Shown: piece by piece, positions 5,791 through 14,015 of the stretch
Layout of the letters: each line of letters begins with the position of its first letter
Position numbering within the stretch: the stretch's first letter is position 1
Assembly: GCA_007125845.1 (NCBI GenBank)
Contig: SLCK01000103.1
Span: 1 to 33,192, forward strand
DNA: 33,192 bases
Reading direction: 5' to 3'
From: Gemmatimonadota bacterium
GTDB lineage: Bacteria > Gemmatimonadota > Gemmatimonadetes > Longimicrobiales > Gaopeijiaceae
Translations under genes and position numbers: made by a program
The notes under the pieces: generated by a model
Seen by the model: the letters and a program-made list of their open reading frames with translations, nothing else
What the model was told of the DNA's origin: nothing
Database searches by the model: none

Positions 5791-8541
5791 ATGCGGGTCG
5801 AAGAGCTAGCGGAAGATTTGAAAGTCTCGACGGAGAGCCTCCTCGTGCTCCTCCGGACCATGGGCATTGCTGTATCCGATGGAGATGCCCCGGTCCGGGA
5901 CGCGGATGTGGCACGGGTCCTCGCCAGGGTTGAGCGGGAGCGCAGGTCCGGGAAAAAGGACGCCCGGGAAGCGGTTCAGGCTGCCATCGAAGAGTCGCAG
6001 ACGACGACCCGTCGCCGTCGGCGCCGGCGTCGGGTCGAGGACGAGCCCCCCGAGCCGGCGGACGAATCCGACGGTGAGCCTGACGAGGCGGATTCCGAGG
6101 AGGCGGCCGCGGAGGAGGAGACGGCGCTCGGCGAGGTAGAGGCGTCCCAGCCGGATGCCCCCGAGGAGCCCGAGGCCGCAGTGACCGCTGAGGCGGCTGA
6201 GGAGGCTGCCTCCCAGGAACCCTCGGCAGACGAGGATGCGGCTGACGATGAGGACGCCGTCTCCGCTCCTGCGGAGGACGAGGCCGCAGCGTCGGAGGAG
6301 GAGCCGGACGCCGTTCCGGCCGAGGTCGAGGCCGAGGTGGAGGAAGGGGCGGACGAAGAGGACACCACGGAAGGTGCCAAGCCCAGGCGCAAGCTGCGCA
6401 TGCCGGATATGGGACCGGGCGGCCAGCGGCCCGAGCCGGCAAAGGCCGCGAGCGCCGACAAGGAGAGCGCTGCCCCCCGGCCCACACCGGCCGCGAGCGC
6501 GGGACCGGGTGGTCAGGTCCGCATCCAGGCGGGCGGGTTCACCGCGGACGGCCGCAAGAAGGGCAAGAAGAAGGGGAAGAAGAGGCAGCGCGTGGACCAG
6601 GACGCGGTGCAGGACAATATCCAGCGCGTCATGGCGGAGCTGAAGGGCGGTGGGAAGAAGCGGCGCAAAAAGGGCTCCTCGGCCTCCGCGAAGCAGGAAC
6701 GTGAGGCGCAGGAGGACGAGCAGCGCGAGCAGGAGGAGCGCGAGGCGAAGACGGTCCGGGTGAACGAGTTCCTCACCGTCGCTGAGCTCTCCGAGTTGAT
6801 TGACGTTCCGGCCACGGAGCTGGTCAGCGCCGCCTTCAAGAATCTCGGTCTGATGGTCACCATCAACCAGCGGATGGACTTCGACCAGATCGAGCTCCTG
6901 CTCGAGGAGTTCAACTTCCGTGCCGTGCGTGAGGAGGATTACTCCGGTGAGGTGGAGGTCGAGGAGGAAGTGGAGGAGGATCCCACTTTGCTCGTGCCTC
7001 GGCCGCCGGTCGTGACCGTGATGGGTCACGTCGATCACGGAAAGACCCTCCTCCTGGACCGGATCCGGAAGACGAACGTCGTCGCGGGGGAATCCGGCGG
7101 AATCACGCAGCATATCGGTGCCTATCACGTCGAGCTCGACGAGGGACGGGCGATCTCCTTCCTCGACACTCCCGGGCACGCGGCCTTCACCGCAATGCGC
7201 GCCCGAGGGGCCGACGTGACGGATATCGTCGTCCTCCTCGTCGCGGCCGACGACTCGGTGATGCCCCAGACCATCGAGGCGATCTCCCACGCCAAGAACG
7301 CGGGCGTGCCGCTCGTCGTCGCCGTGAACAAGGTCGATCTCCCGGGTGCCAATCCCGACAAGGTGAAGCAGGAGCTGCTCCAGCACGAAGTCACCATCGA
7401 GGACTTCGGGGGCGACGTTCTGGTTGCGGAGGTTTCGGCCAAGACGGGGCAGGGGATCGAAGATCTTCTCGAGAAGATCCTCCTCCAGTCGGAGATTCTG
7501 GAGCTCAAGGCGAACCCCGACCGCCCGGCCGAAGGGGTGGTCATCGAATCGAAGCTGGACGTCGGAAAGGGACCGGTTGCCACCGTGCTGATCCAGCGCG
7601 GGACGCTCCGGGTAGGCGACGCCTTCGTATGCGGTACGTATGAGGGGCGCGTTCGGGCGATGCTCGATGAGCGGGGAAATCCGCTGGACGAGGTGAGCCC
7701 GGGGCTTCCCGCGCAGATCCTCGGAGCCGGCGGAGTGCCGCAGGCCGGCGACACGCTCCTGGTCATGGAGTCCGACAAGGCCGCGGAGATCTCCCGGACC
7801 CGGCAGCGCCTCGAGCGCGAAAAGCAGCTCCGGATCAAGGAGCGGGGGGTCAAGCTGGGCGATCTCGCCCACTACATGCAGAGGGGCGAGGTCGTCACGC
7901 TGCCGATCGTGGTGAAGGCAGACGTGGACGGCTCGGTGCAGGCGGTTGCCGATGCGCTCGAGCAGCTCTCTTCCGACGAGGTTCAGGTCGAGATCGTGCA
8001 CCGGGGTGTCGGTGCCGTGAACGAGTCGGACGTCCTCCTCGCCGAGACGTCGGGCGCCATCGTGATCGGTTTCCGGGTGCGCCCCGACACGAACGCTCGG
8101 CAGTTGGCCGAGAAGTCGGACGTGGAGGTCCACCTCTACGACATCATCTACGAGGCCGTCGACGACATCACCCGTGCCATGGAGGGCATGCTCTCTCCGG
8201 AGGAACGCGAGAAGGTCCTCGGGGAGGCCGAGGTGCGAGAGGTCTTCAAGATCTCGAAGGTCGGCACCATCGCGGGCTGCTATGTGACGAACGGCGTGAT
8301 CCAGCGGAACGGGCGGGTGCGCCTCATCCGCGACGGCTCGGTGGTGTACACGGGCGAGATCGAGTCCCTCAAGCGCTTCAAGGACGATGCCAGGGAGGTT
8401 CGCGAAGGGTTCGAGTGCGGGATCGGGATCGCCAACTTCAACGACATCAAGGTGGACGACCGGATCGAGTGCTTCATGGTCGAGGAGGTGGCTCGCACCC
8501 TCGCAGGTACGGCATCCGCGGGATCGTCTGCGAAGGAGTAG
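5791..8541 (+). CDS. infB: Translation initiation factor IF-2
   Basis: IF-2 is the GTPase that places initiator fMet-tRNA on the 30S subunit and promotes subunit joining. From ATG 5791 the product is 916 residues. An N-terminal helical IF2N domain (MRVEELAEDLKVSTESLLVLL) comes first. A long low-complexity linker follows, strongly acidic at about 75-205 and Lys/Arg-rich at about 245-310, then a second IF2N-like domain (about 320-375). The G domain has GHVDHGKT (412-419), the switch sequence GGITQHIGAY, DTPGH (from 459), NKVD (513-516) and SAK. Domains II, III and C2 follow. An in-frame ATG at 5749 exists, but 5791 gives the family-type N-terminus. AGGAGG at 5773-5778 is 12 bases before it and a second GCAGG is closer. 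Confidence 0.96.
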   Translation: MRVEELAEDLKVSTESLLVLLRTMGIAVSDGDAPVRDADVARVLARVERERRSGKKDAREAVQAAIEESQTTTRRRRRRRRVEDEPPEPADESDGEPDEADSEEAAAEEETALGEVEASQPDAPEEPEAAVTAEAAEEAASQEPSADEDAADDEDAVSAPAEDEAAASEEEPDAVPAEVEAEVEEGADEEDTTEGAKPRRKLRMPDMGPGGQRPEPAKAASADKESAAPRPTPAASAGPGGQVRIQAGGFTADGRKKGKKKGKKRQRVDQDAVQDNIQRVMAELKGGGKKRRKKGSSASAKQEREAQEDEQREQEEREAKTVRVNEFLTVAELSELIDVPATELVSAAFKNLGLMVTINQRMDFDQIELLLEEFNFRAVREEDYSGEVEVEEEVEEDPTLLVPRPPVVTVMGHVDHGKTLLLDRIRKTNVVAGESGGITQHIGAYHVELDEGRAISFLDTPGHAAFTAMRARGADVTDIVVLLVAADDSVMPQTIEAISHAKNAGVPLVVAVNKVDLPGANPDKVKQELLQHEVTIEDFGGDVLVAEVSAKTGQGIEDLLEKILLQSEILELKANPDRPAEGVVIESKLDVGKGPVATVLIQRGTLRVGDAFVCGTYEGRVRAMLDERGNPLDEVSPGLPAQILGAGGVPQAGDTLLVMESDKAAEISRTRQRLEREKQLRIKERGVKLGDLAHYMQRGEVVTLPIVVKADVDGSVQAVADALEQLSSDEVQVEIVHRGVGAVNESDVLLAETSGAIVIGFRVRPDTNARQLAEKSDVEVHLYDIIYEAVDDITRAMEGMLSPEEREKVLGEAEVREVFKISKVGTIAGCYVTNGVIQRNGRVRLIRDGSVVYTGEIESLKRFKDDAREVREGFECGIGIANFNDIKVDDRIECFMVEEVARTLAGTASAGSSAKE

Positions 8542-8592
8542 CGTTCCGACCCTCGTGTCCCAGCCCCTCCGGCTCCATTCTCAGGAGGATCC

Positions 8593-8877
8593 TTGTCCGT
8601 CGTCGTGATCCTCACCTGGGAGATCCACATCCCGGGTTGCCGCTCCCTCAAACAGAAGCGGATGACCGTCCGTTCCCTGAAGGACAGGGTCCGTCATCGC
8701 TTCAACGTCTCGATTGCGGAGACCGCCTTCCAGGACGTCCACGACCGGGGCGAGATCACCGTGGCGCTCGTCACGTCCGACGGACGTCTGGCGGAATCCA
8801 CCGCCGACAAGTTGGATCGCTTCGTGGTCGAAAAGGGAGGGTGCGTGATCACCCAGAGTCGCAGAGAGCGCGTCTGA
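8593..8877 (+). CDS. DUF503 (YlxP-like) protein
   Basis: A TTG start at 8593 lies 4 bases after AGGAGG (8583-8588), strong support for a non-ATG start. The 94-residue product begins VVVILTWEIHIPGCRSLKQK and continues RMTVRSLKDRVRHRFNVSIAE; the SLK(Q/E)KR and RFNVS(I/V)AE motifs are diagnostic of DUF503. Members are small alpha/beta proteins regularly encoded between infB and rbfA. A link to ribosome maturation is inferred mainly from that position. It ends 12 bases before rbfA. Confidence 0.88.
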   Translation: MSVVVILTWEIHIPGCRSLKQKRMTVRSLKDRVRHRFNVSIAETAFQDVHDRGEITVALVTSDGRLAESTADKLDRFVVEKGGCVITQSRRERV

Positions 8878-8889
8878 CCCCGGAGAGCC

Positions 8890-9369
8890 ATGTCGAACAG
8901 GCGAGTCGCCAGACTGAACGAACAGATGAAGCGCGAGATCTCGGAGATCCTCCGCACCGAAGTTCGCGACCCCCGGATTGGCCATCCCACCGTCACCGCG
9001 GTCGAAGTCACCCCGGACCTCTGGTCGGCCAAGGTGTTCGTTCGACCGGATCCCACAGGCGGAGACCCCGAAGAGGCGGACCATGAGGCGCTCCTCGAGG
9101 GACTCGGCCAAGCGGCGACGTTCATTCGGAGCCGGCTCGGCAGATCCCTCACCCTTCGCAGGGTACCGGAGCTCCGGTTCAAGGCGGACCGGGCGTTGGA
9201 GAAGGGACTTCGTATCGAGCGGATCCTCAGGGAAGTCCTGCCCGAAAGAGACGTCGGGCCCGACGGGTCGGATGAATCGAACCAGGGCGGCTCCGCGGGG
9301 GAAGACTCGCCGGGGGACGACTCCGCGAGGGATGAATCCACGGATCCGGGGGGCTCGTCGGGTGCGTGA
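8890..9369 (+). CDS. rbfA: 30S ribosome-binding factor RbfA
   Basis: RbfA is a KH-fold factor that binds the immature 30S subunit near the 5' end of 16S rRNA and assists its maturation. The 159-residue product has the expected opening (RRVARLNEQMKREISEILRTEVRDPRIG), the central VEVTPDLWSAKVFV strand pair, and RSLTLRRVPELRFKADRALEKG, with RIERILREV closing the core. From about residue 124 a 35-residue Asp/Glu/Gly/Ser-rich disordered tail extends beyond the usual 115-125-residue family length. The ATG follows CGGAGAG. The stop overlaps the presumed truB GTG region by 8 bases, pointing to translational coupling. Confidence 0.93.
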   Translation: MSNRRVARLNEQMKREISEILRTEVRDPRIGHPTVTAVEVTPDLWSAKVFVRPDPTGGDPEEADHEALLEGLGQAATFIRSRLGRSLTLRRVPELRFKADRALEKGLRIERILREVLPERDVGPDGSDESNQGGSAGEDSPGDDSARDESTDPGGSSGA

Positions 9370-10276
9370 CGCGGTGGCTCTGGAAGGCTTGATTCCACTC
9401 GACAAACCCGAGGGACCGACCTCACATGACATGGTCGCCCGGGCTCGGCGCGCCCTCGGGGTGCGGCGCATCGGCCACACCGGCACGCTCGACCCCTTCG
9501 CGTCCGGCCTCCTCCTCCTCTGCGTGGGGAGAGCCACGCGCCTCGCTGAGTACCTCGGGGCCTTTCCGAAGGACTACATCGCCCGGGTGAGGTTGGGAGT
9601 TCGCACCACGACCGACGACCGGGAGGGAGACGTCCTGGCCAGAACCGAAGTGGGTCCCGAGCTCACGGAGGCTCGGGTCCTCGAGGCGGTCGCCAGCTTC
9701 GAGGGCGAGCTCGCACAGGTTCCACCGGTCTTCTCCGCGAAGAAGGTGGCAGGCGATGCGGCGCACCGGAGGGCTCGAAGGGGTGAGACGCTCGTCCTCG
9801 ATCCGGTCCGGGTGACGGTCCACCGGATCGCGGTGGAGGCGATCCAGCTTCCCTACGTGAGCTTCCGCGTAAGCTGCTCGACCGGGACGTATGTACGGGC
9901 GATCGGGCGGGACCTGGGAGAGCGGCTGGGCATAGGGGGGCACCTGACCGAGCTTCGGCGACTGGCCATCGGCCCGTTTCGGGTCGAGTCGGCCCTCTCG
10001 CCGGAGGAGCTCGAAGACCCGGAAGCGCGGAGATCCGCGTGGATCTCACCCGTTCAGGCCCTCCCGCACCTCCCGCGCATGGAGGTGGAGCCTACCGAAG
10101 CGTCCCTGCTGGAGGCCGGCCGCTTCCTCCCACTCCCGGATTCCGGGGAGATCCAGGGGCCGTTCCCGAAGGAGGGCGACCCCCTGGTCGTCACCATCGG
10201 GGATCGATTGGTGGCTATGGTCGTGCGGGACGCGAACCGCCTCCGACCCCGCAAGGTGTTTCCCCTTGACGGATAG
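9362..10276 (+). CDS. truB: tRNA pseudouridine(55) synthase TruB
   Basis: TruB makes pseudouridine 55 in the T-loop of tRNA. With the GTG at 9362 the product is 304 residues. Key elements are GLIPLDKPEGPTSHDMV near the start, the catalytic Asp44 in RRIGHTGTLDPFASGLLL, the substrate-binding TTTDDREGDVL region, VPPVFSAKKVAG, and CSTGTYVRAIGRDLGERLG. A C-terminal PUA-like part follows (about 225-304). Start choice is uncertain: GTG at 9362 overlaps rbfA, and GTG at 9374 is an equally family-like alternative four codons later. Neither has a strong Shine-Dalgarno. The frame is also open upstream of these starts, antiparallel to nothing and sharing bases with rbfA, but that part has no family similarity. 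Confidence 0.92.
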   Translation: MRDAVALEGLIPLDKPEGPTSHDMVARARRALGVRRIGHTGTLDPFASGLLLLCVGRATRLAEYLGAFPKDYIARVRLGVRTTTDDREGDVLARTEVGPELTEARVLEAVASFEGELAQVPPVFSAKKVAGDAAHRRARRGETLVLDPVRVTVHRIAVEAIQLPYVSFRVSCSTGTYVRAIGRDLGERLGIGGHLTELRRLAIGPFRVESALSPEELEDPEARRSAWISPVQALPHLPRMEVEPTEASLLEAGRFLPLPDSGEIQGPFPKEGDPLVVTIGDRLVAMVVRDANRLRPRKVFPLDG

Positions 10277-11255
10277 GAGCAATCCCAGCGCCTCCGCAAT
10301 CGGGTTGCCGGACGACGGGAGAGGCACCGTCGTCACGGTCGGGACCTTCGACGGTGTTCACCGGGGCCACTGGGCGGTCCTCTCGGAGATCCGCTCGCGA
10401 GCCCAGGCGACGGGCCGCAGGGCCGTCCTCGTGACCTTCGAACCGCATCCGCTCAGGGTGGTCAGGCCCGAAGCCGCGCCGTCCCTGCTCACGACAGCCG
10501 CAGAGAAGAAGGAGATCCTGGCGCAGAGCGGCCTGGACTATGCGGTCTTCCTGAAATTCACGCCCGAGCTCTCCCGCTATTCACCGCGCCGGTTCGTCGA
10601 GGAGATCCTGGTGGCCGGTCTCCGGGTCGAAGAGCTCGTGATCGGCTACGACCATGGATTCGGGAGGGGCAGGTCCGGAGACGCGGAAACGCTGGGAATG
10701 ATCGGAAAGGAGCTGGGCTTCGACGTGGACGTCGTTGGCCCGATCCGCTTCGACGGCGTGGCGGTCTCGTCGTCGGAGATTCGGAAGGCGGTGCGCAGTG
10801 GCGAGCTCGAACGGGCCCGAGCCGCGCTGGGAAGGCCTTACTCGCTCCGGGGATCCGTGGTGGCCGGAGAGGGGAGGGGACGGGAGTTGGGTGTGCCCAC
10901 CGCGAACCTCCGGATCGGAGACGCCGACAAGCTGGTGCCGACCGCCGGGATCTACGCGGTGGTCGCTACCACCCGAAGAGGCACCTTTCCCGGAGCGCTC
11001 CATATCGGTCCGCGGCCGACGTTCGAGGGAGCTTCACCCAGCATCGAGGTGCACCTCATCGATTACGGCGGTCCCGATCTGTACGGGGAAGAGGTGCGAC
11101 TCGATCTCATTCGATACCTGCGCCCGGTCATCGGGTTCGAAACGGTGGCGGAGCTCGTCACGACGATGAACCGGGACATCGTGGAGGCGAAGCAGGTCCT
11201 GGCTGCCGAGTCAGGGTTGTTCGAGCAAGGAGAACGAAATAACTTGAAGGGCTAG
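10266..11255 (+). CDS. ribF: Bifunctional riboflavin kinase / FAD synthetase RibF
   Basis: RibF phosphorylates riboflavin to FMN and adenylylates FMN to FAD. The 329-residue product has an N-terminal nucleotidyltransferase domain with [10 protein letters not shown] (26-35), [11 protein letters not shown] and [12 protein letters not shown]. The C-terminal flavokinase domain contains [20 protein letters not shown], and the [17 protein letters not shown] region. The TTG at 10266 lies within the last codons of truB (11-base overlap) with AAGGTG 8 bases upstream. RibF encoded between truB and rpsO is a common bacterial arrangement. The domain set is complete, so both activities are expected. Confidence 0.93.
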   Translation: MTDRSNPSASAIGLPDDGRGTVVTVGTFDGVHRGHWAVLSEIRSRAQATGRRAVLVTFEPHPLRVVRPEAAPSLLTTAAEKKEILAQSGLDYAVFLKFTPELSRYSPRRFVEEILVAGLRVEELVIGYDHGFGRGRSGDAETLGMIGKELGFDVDVVGPIRFDGVAVSSSEIRKAVRSGELERARAALGRPYSLRGSVVAGEGRGRELGVPTANLRIGDADKLVPTAGIYAVVATTRRGTFPGALHIGPRPTFEGASPSIEVHLIDYGGPDLYGEEVRLDLIRYLRPVIGFETVAELVTTMNRDIVEAKQVLAAESGLFEQGERNNLKG

Positions 11256-11332
11256 TGACACGATCAGGAGCAGGGGAGTCCACGTCCACCGCTCCGGCGG
11301 CGGACCCTCATGAGGAATTGGTGAAGACGGCA

Positions 11333-11605
11333 ATGGCGAGTGCGAACACGGAAAAGAAGGCGGAGACGATCCGCAAGTACCAGCTCCACGAAGGCGATCG
11401 GGGGAGCGCCCCGATTCAGATCGCTCTCCTGACTGAGCGAATCAATCACCTGAGAGAGCATTTCCAGGACCACAAGGGGGATCACCACTCTCGGCGAGGC
11501 CTCCTCCGAATGGTCGGACGGCGTCGGCGGCTCCTCGAGTATCTGAAGCGCGAGGACCTGGATCGGTACAGAGAATTGATCGCCGACCTGGGGCTCCGGA
11601 AGTAG
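11333..11605 (+). CDS. rpsO: 30S ribosomal protein S15
   Basis: S15 binds the central domain of 16S rRNA and is a primary assembly protein of the 30S platform. From ATG 11333 the product is 90 residues, the normal length, with [20 protein letters not shown], the conserved [29 protein letters not shown] run (residues about 27-55) and [16 protein letters not shown]. The frame is open from a GTG at 11255 and a second GTG at 11321 has GAGGA 4 bases upstream, which would add four residues; the ATG fits the family best. The gene lies downstream of ribF and directly before a long hairpin and pnp, as in many bacteria. Confidence 0.94.
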   Translation: MASANTEKKAETIRKYQLHEGDRGSAPIQIALLTERINHLREHFQDHKGDHHSRRGLLRMVGRRRRLLEYLKREDLDRYRELIADLGLRK

Positions 11606-11615
11606 GTCGGCGGTT

Positions 11616-11658
11616 GAGAAGGCGGCGGCCCGGTGCAACACCCGGTCGCCGTCTTCTC
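11616..11658 (+). promoter_or_regulatory. 20-bp near-perfect hairpin in the rpsO-pnp spacer
   Basis: The arm at 11616-11635 pairs with 11639-11658 over 20 positions around a CAA loop. In the RNA two positions are G-U wobbles and one is a C-C mismatch; all others are Watson-Crick. No T tract follows, so it is not a classical intrinsic terminator. It begins 11 bases after the rpsO stop and about 210 bases before the pnp ATG. In E. coli a long double-stranded stem in the pnp leader is cut by RNase III and used by PNPase to repress its own synthesis; the position here suggests a similar processing site. A shorter hairpin, GGCTC(ACGA)GAGCC, lies at 11797-11810 in the same spacer. Confidence 0.65.
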
Positions 11659-11865
11659 GTTGGACGTCCCCGAACCGGCACGGTCGACCCGACATTCGGC
11701 TGGACCGACCGAGGAGAACGGCTCCCCGGCGGCACGGCGGTCGCACCGATCCGGGATCGCGGGACGAAGGCAGTGACTTCGAGGGCGTACGAGGACGGCT
11801 CACGAGAGCCCACTTCGCATGCCCACCACAATCTGCGGTGAAACGGACAGGAATCGGTAACGAAG

Positions 11866-14001
11866 ATGCAAAGAATCGAAAGAGAATTCGCAGGAAGGAC
11901 GCTCACGCTGGAAACGGGTCGACTCGCGCGGTTGGCGCACGGGTCGTGCCTGGTGCAGTTCGGGGAGACGGTGGTGCTCTGCACCGCGGCGGTGCAGGAC
12001 CGCCCGACCCATCTTCCCTTCTTTCCCCTCACGGTGGAGTACCGCGAGAAGTCTTACGCGGCCGGGAAGATCCCCGGTGGATTCTTCAAGCGGGAGGGCC
12101 GACCGGGCGAGAAGGAGATCCTCTCGGCGCGGCAGATCGATCGACCGATCCGCCCGCTCTTTCCCGAGGGGTTCATGAACGAGACGCAGCTCATCTGCAG
12201 CATCCTGTCGGCCGACCAGGAGAACGATGCCGATGTGCTGGCGCTCCTCGGATCGTCGATCGCCCTCAACATCTCGAAGGTCCCGTTCCGTACGCTTGTC
12301 GCGGCGGTCCGGGTGGGACGCATCCGCGGGAACTGGGTGCTCAACCCGACCTTCCAGCAGCTGGAGTACTCGGACCTCGACATCGTGGTCGCCGGGTCGC
12401 GCGACGCGATCACGATGGTCGAAGGGGGAGCGGTGGAGGTTCCTGAGACGGAGATCCTCGAGGCGCTCCAGGTGGCGCACGACGGGATCCGCGAGCTGGT
12501 CGATCTCCAGGAGGAGTTCATTGCGGACATGCGTCAGCCCGAGATGAGCTGGATCCCGCAACTCCCGAACGACAAGCTGAGGAGCCGGATCGAGGGGATG
12601 GCTCAGCCCCGGGTTTCAGAGGCGATGTCGCTCAGCGAGAAGCAGCAGAGGAAGCAGGCGCTCGCGTCGGTGAAGGACGATGTGATCGGGCGCCTTCAGG
12701 ACGAGCTCACCGACGAGGAGTTCGACGAGTTTGGCGACCAGGTCGGAGAGATCCTTCGGGACGTCGAGCGCGGCAGCATGAGGAAGCAGATCCTCGACGA
12801 CGGGATTCGGGCCGACGGACGGGACCTCGACACGGTGCGCGAAATCTCGTGCGAGGTCGGTCTCCTGCCCCGTACCCACGGATCCGCGCTCTTCACGCGG
12901 GGTCAGACGCAGGCGCTGGCCGTGGCGACGCTCGGCACCTCCCGGGACGAGCAGCGCATCGATACGATCGATGCGCCCGAGGAGATTTCGAAGTCCTTCA
13001 TGCTGCACTACAACTTCCCTCCGTTCTGCACCGGCGAAGCCAAGCCGATTCGCGGGACGAGCCGGAGGGAGATCGGACACGGCGTGCTGGCGGAAAGGGC
13101 GATTCAGCCCCTCCTCCCGGACTACGACGACTTCCCCTATACGATCCGCGTGGTCTCCGACGTGCTGGAGTCGAACGGATCTTCGTCCATGGCCACGGTC
13201 TGCGGGACCTCGATGGCTCTCATGGCGGCGGGCGTGCCGGTGAAAGAGGCGTGCGCCGGGGTCGCGATGGGCCTCATCAAGGAAGGCGACAAGGTCGCGG
13301 TCCTCACCGACATCCTCGGACTCGAGGACGCACTCGGAGACATGGATTTCAAGGTGGCCGGCACGCGGACCGGAGTCACCTCGATCCAGATGGACATGAA
13401 GGTCGAGGGGATCTCCCACGAGATCCTCAACGAGGCTCTCGGGCGGGCGCAGCGCGCCAGGCTTCACATTCTCGACATCATGAACGGGACGATCTCGGAA
13501 GCTCGCGACGAGCTGTCCCCGCACGCTCCTCGCATCACCTCTATGCAGGTCAACCCCGAGAAGCTCGGGGAGATCATCGGACCCAAGGGCAAGACGATCC
13601 GGGCAATCCAGGACGAGACCGGGGCCAAGATCGACATCGAGGATTCCGGCGTCGTCAAGATCGCGGCGGTTTCCGGCGATGCAGCCGCACGGGCCCGCGA
13701 GATGATCGAAGCGATCGTCCAGGAGCCCGAGGTCGGTCGCATTTACGAGGGGCCGGTCAAGAACACGACGAGCTTCGGCGCATTCGTGGAGATCCTTCCC
13801 GGGGTCGAGGGTCTCTGCCACATCTCCGAGCTGATGGATGGCCGGGTGGAGAAGACCGAAGACGTTCTCCAGAGAGGCGTCATCACCCGCGTCAAGCTGC
13901 TCGCGATCGATGAGAAGGGGCGCCTGCGCCTCTCCCGGAGGGCAGCCGTGGAGGAGGAGGGGGAGCAGGTCGAAGCCGTTGAGGCGGCCAGCCGAGGCTG
14001 A
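11866..14001 (+). CDS. pnp: Polyribonucleotide nucleotidyltransferase (PNPase)
   Basis: PNPase degrades RNA 3' to 5' by phosphorolysis and is a core RNA-decay enzyme. The 711-residue product has the standard five-part form. The first RNase PH domain includes GGFFKREGRPGEKEILSARQIDRPIRPLFP. A helical linker (about 210-310) follows. The second, catalytic RNase PH domain includes RTHGSALFTRGQTQAL and the FPYTIRVVSDVLESNGSSS and SMDFKVAGT-like DMDFKVAGTRTGVT regions. A KH domain (GPKG at 572-575) and an S1 domain (about 624-690, with GAFVEILPGVEGLCHISEL) end it. The ATG at 11866 gives a family-type start. Shine-Dalgarno is weak. Its 260-base leader holds the hairpin described separately. No truncation or missing domain. 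Confidence 0.96.
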   Translation: MQRIEREFAGRTLTLETGRLARLAHGSCLVQFGETVVLCTAAVQDRPTHLPFFPLTVEYREKSYAAGKIPGGFFKREGRPGEKEILSARQIDRPIRPLFPEGFMNETQLICSILSADQENDADVLALLGSSIALNISKVPFRTLVAAVRVGRIRGNWVLNPTFQQLEYSDLDIVVAGSRDAITMVEGGAVEVPETEILEALQVAHDGIRELVDLQEEFIADMRQPEMSWIPQLPNDKLRSRIEGMAQPRVSEAMSLSEKQQRKQALASVKDDVIGRLQDELTDEEFDEFGDQVGEILRDVERGSMRKQILDDGIRADGRDLDTVREISCEVGLLPRTHGSALFTRGQTQALAVATLGTSRDEQRIDTIDAPEEISKSFMLHYNFPPFCTGEAKPIRGTSRREIGHGVLAERAIQPLLPDYDDFPYTIRVVSDVLESNGSSSMATVCGTSMALMAAGVPVKEACAGVAMGLIKEGDKVAVLTDILGLEDALGDMDFKVAGTRTGVTSIQMDMKVEGISHEILNEALGRAQRARLHILDIMNGTISEARDELSPHAPRITSMQVNPEKLGEIIGPKGKTIRAIQDETGAKIDIEDSGVVKIAAVSGDAAARAREMIEAIVQEPEVGRIYEGPVKNTTSFGAFVEILPGVEGLCHISELMDGRVEKTEDVLQRGVITRVKLLAIDEKGRLRLSRRAAVEEEGEQVEAVEAASRG

Positions 14002-14015
14002 GGCCGGCTCGCCTC

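Noticed and set aside
3701-6487. A very long open frame on the minus strand opposite nusA and infB
   Set aside because: It is antisense to two unmistakable genes. Its protein is Arg/Pro-rich low-complexity sequence, as expected from GC-rich codon bias with few stops in that frame.
11797-11810. Second hairpin in the rpsO-pnp spacer as an rpsO terminator
   Set aside because: It is 5 bp long, without a T tract, and close to the pnp start. It is more likely incidental or part of the pnp leader.
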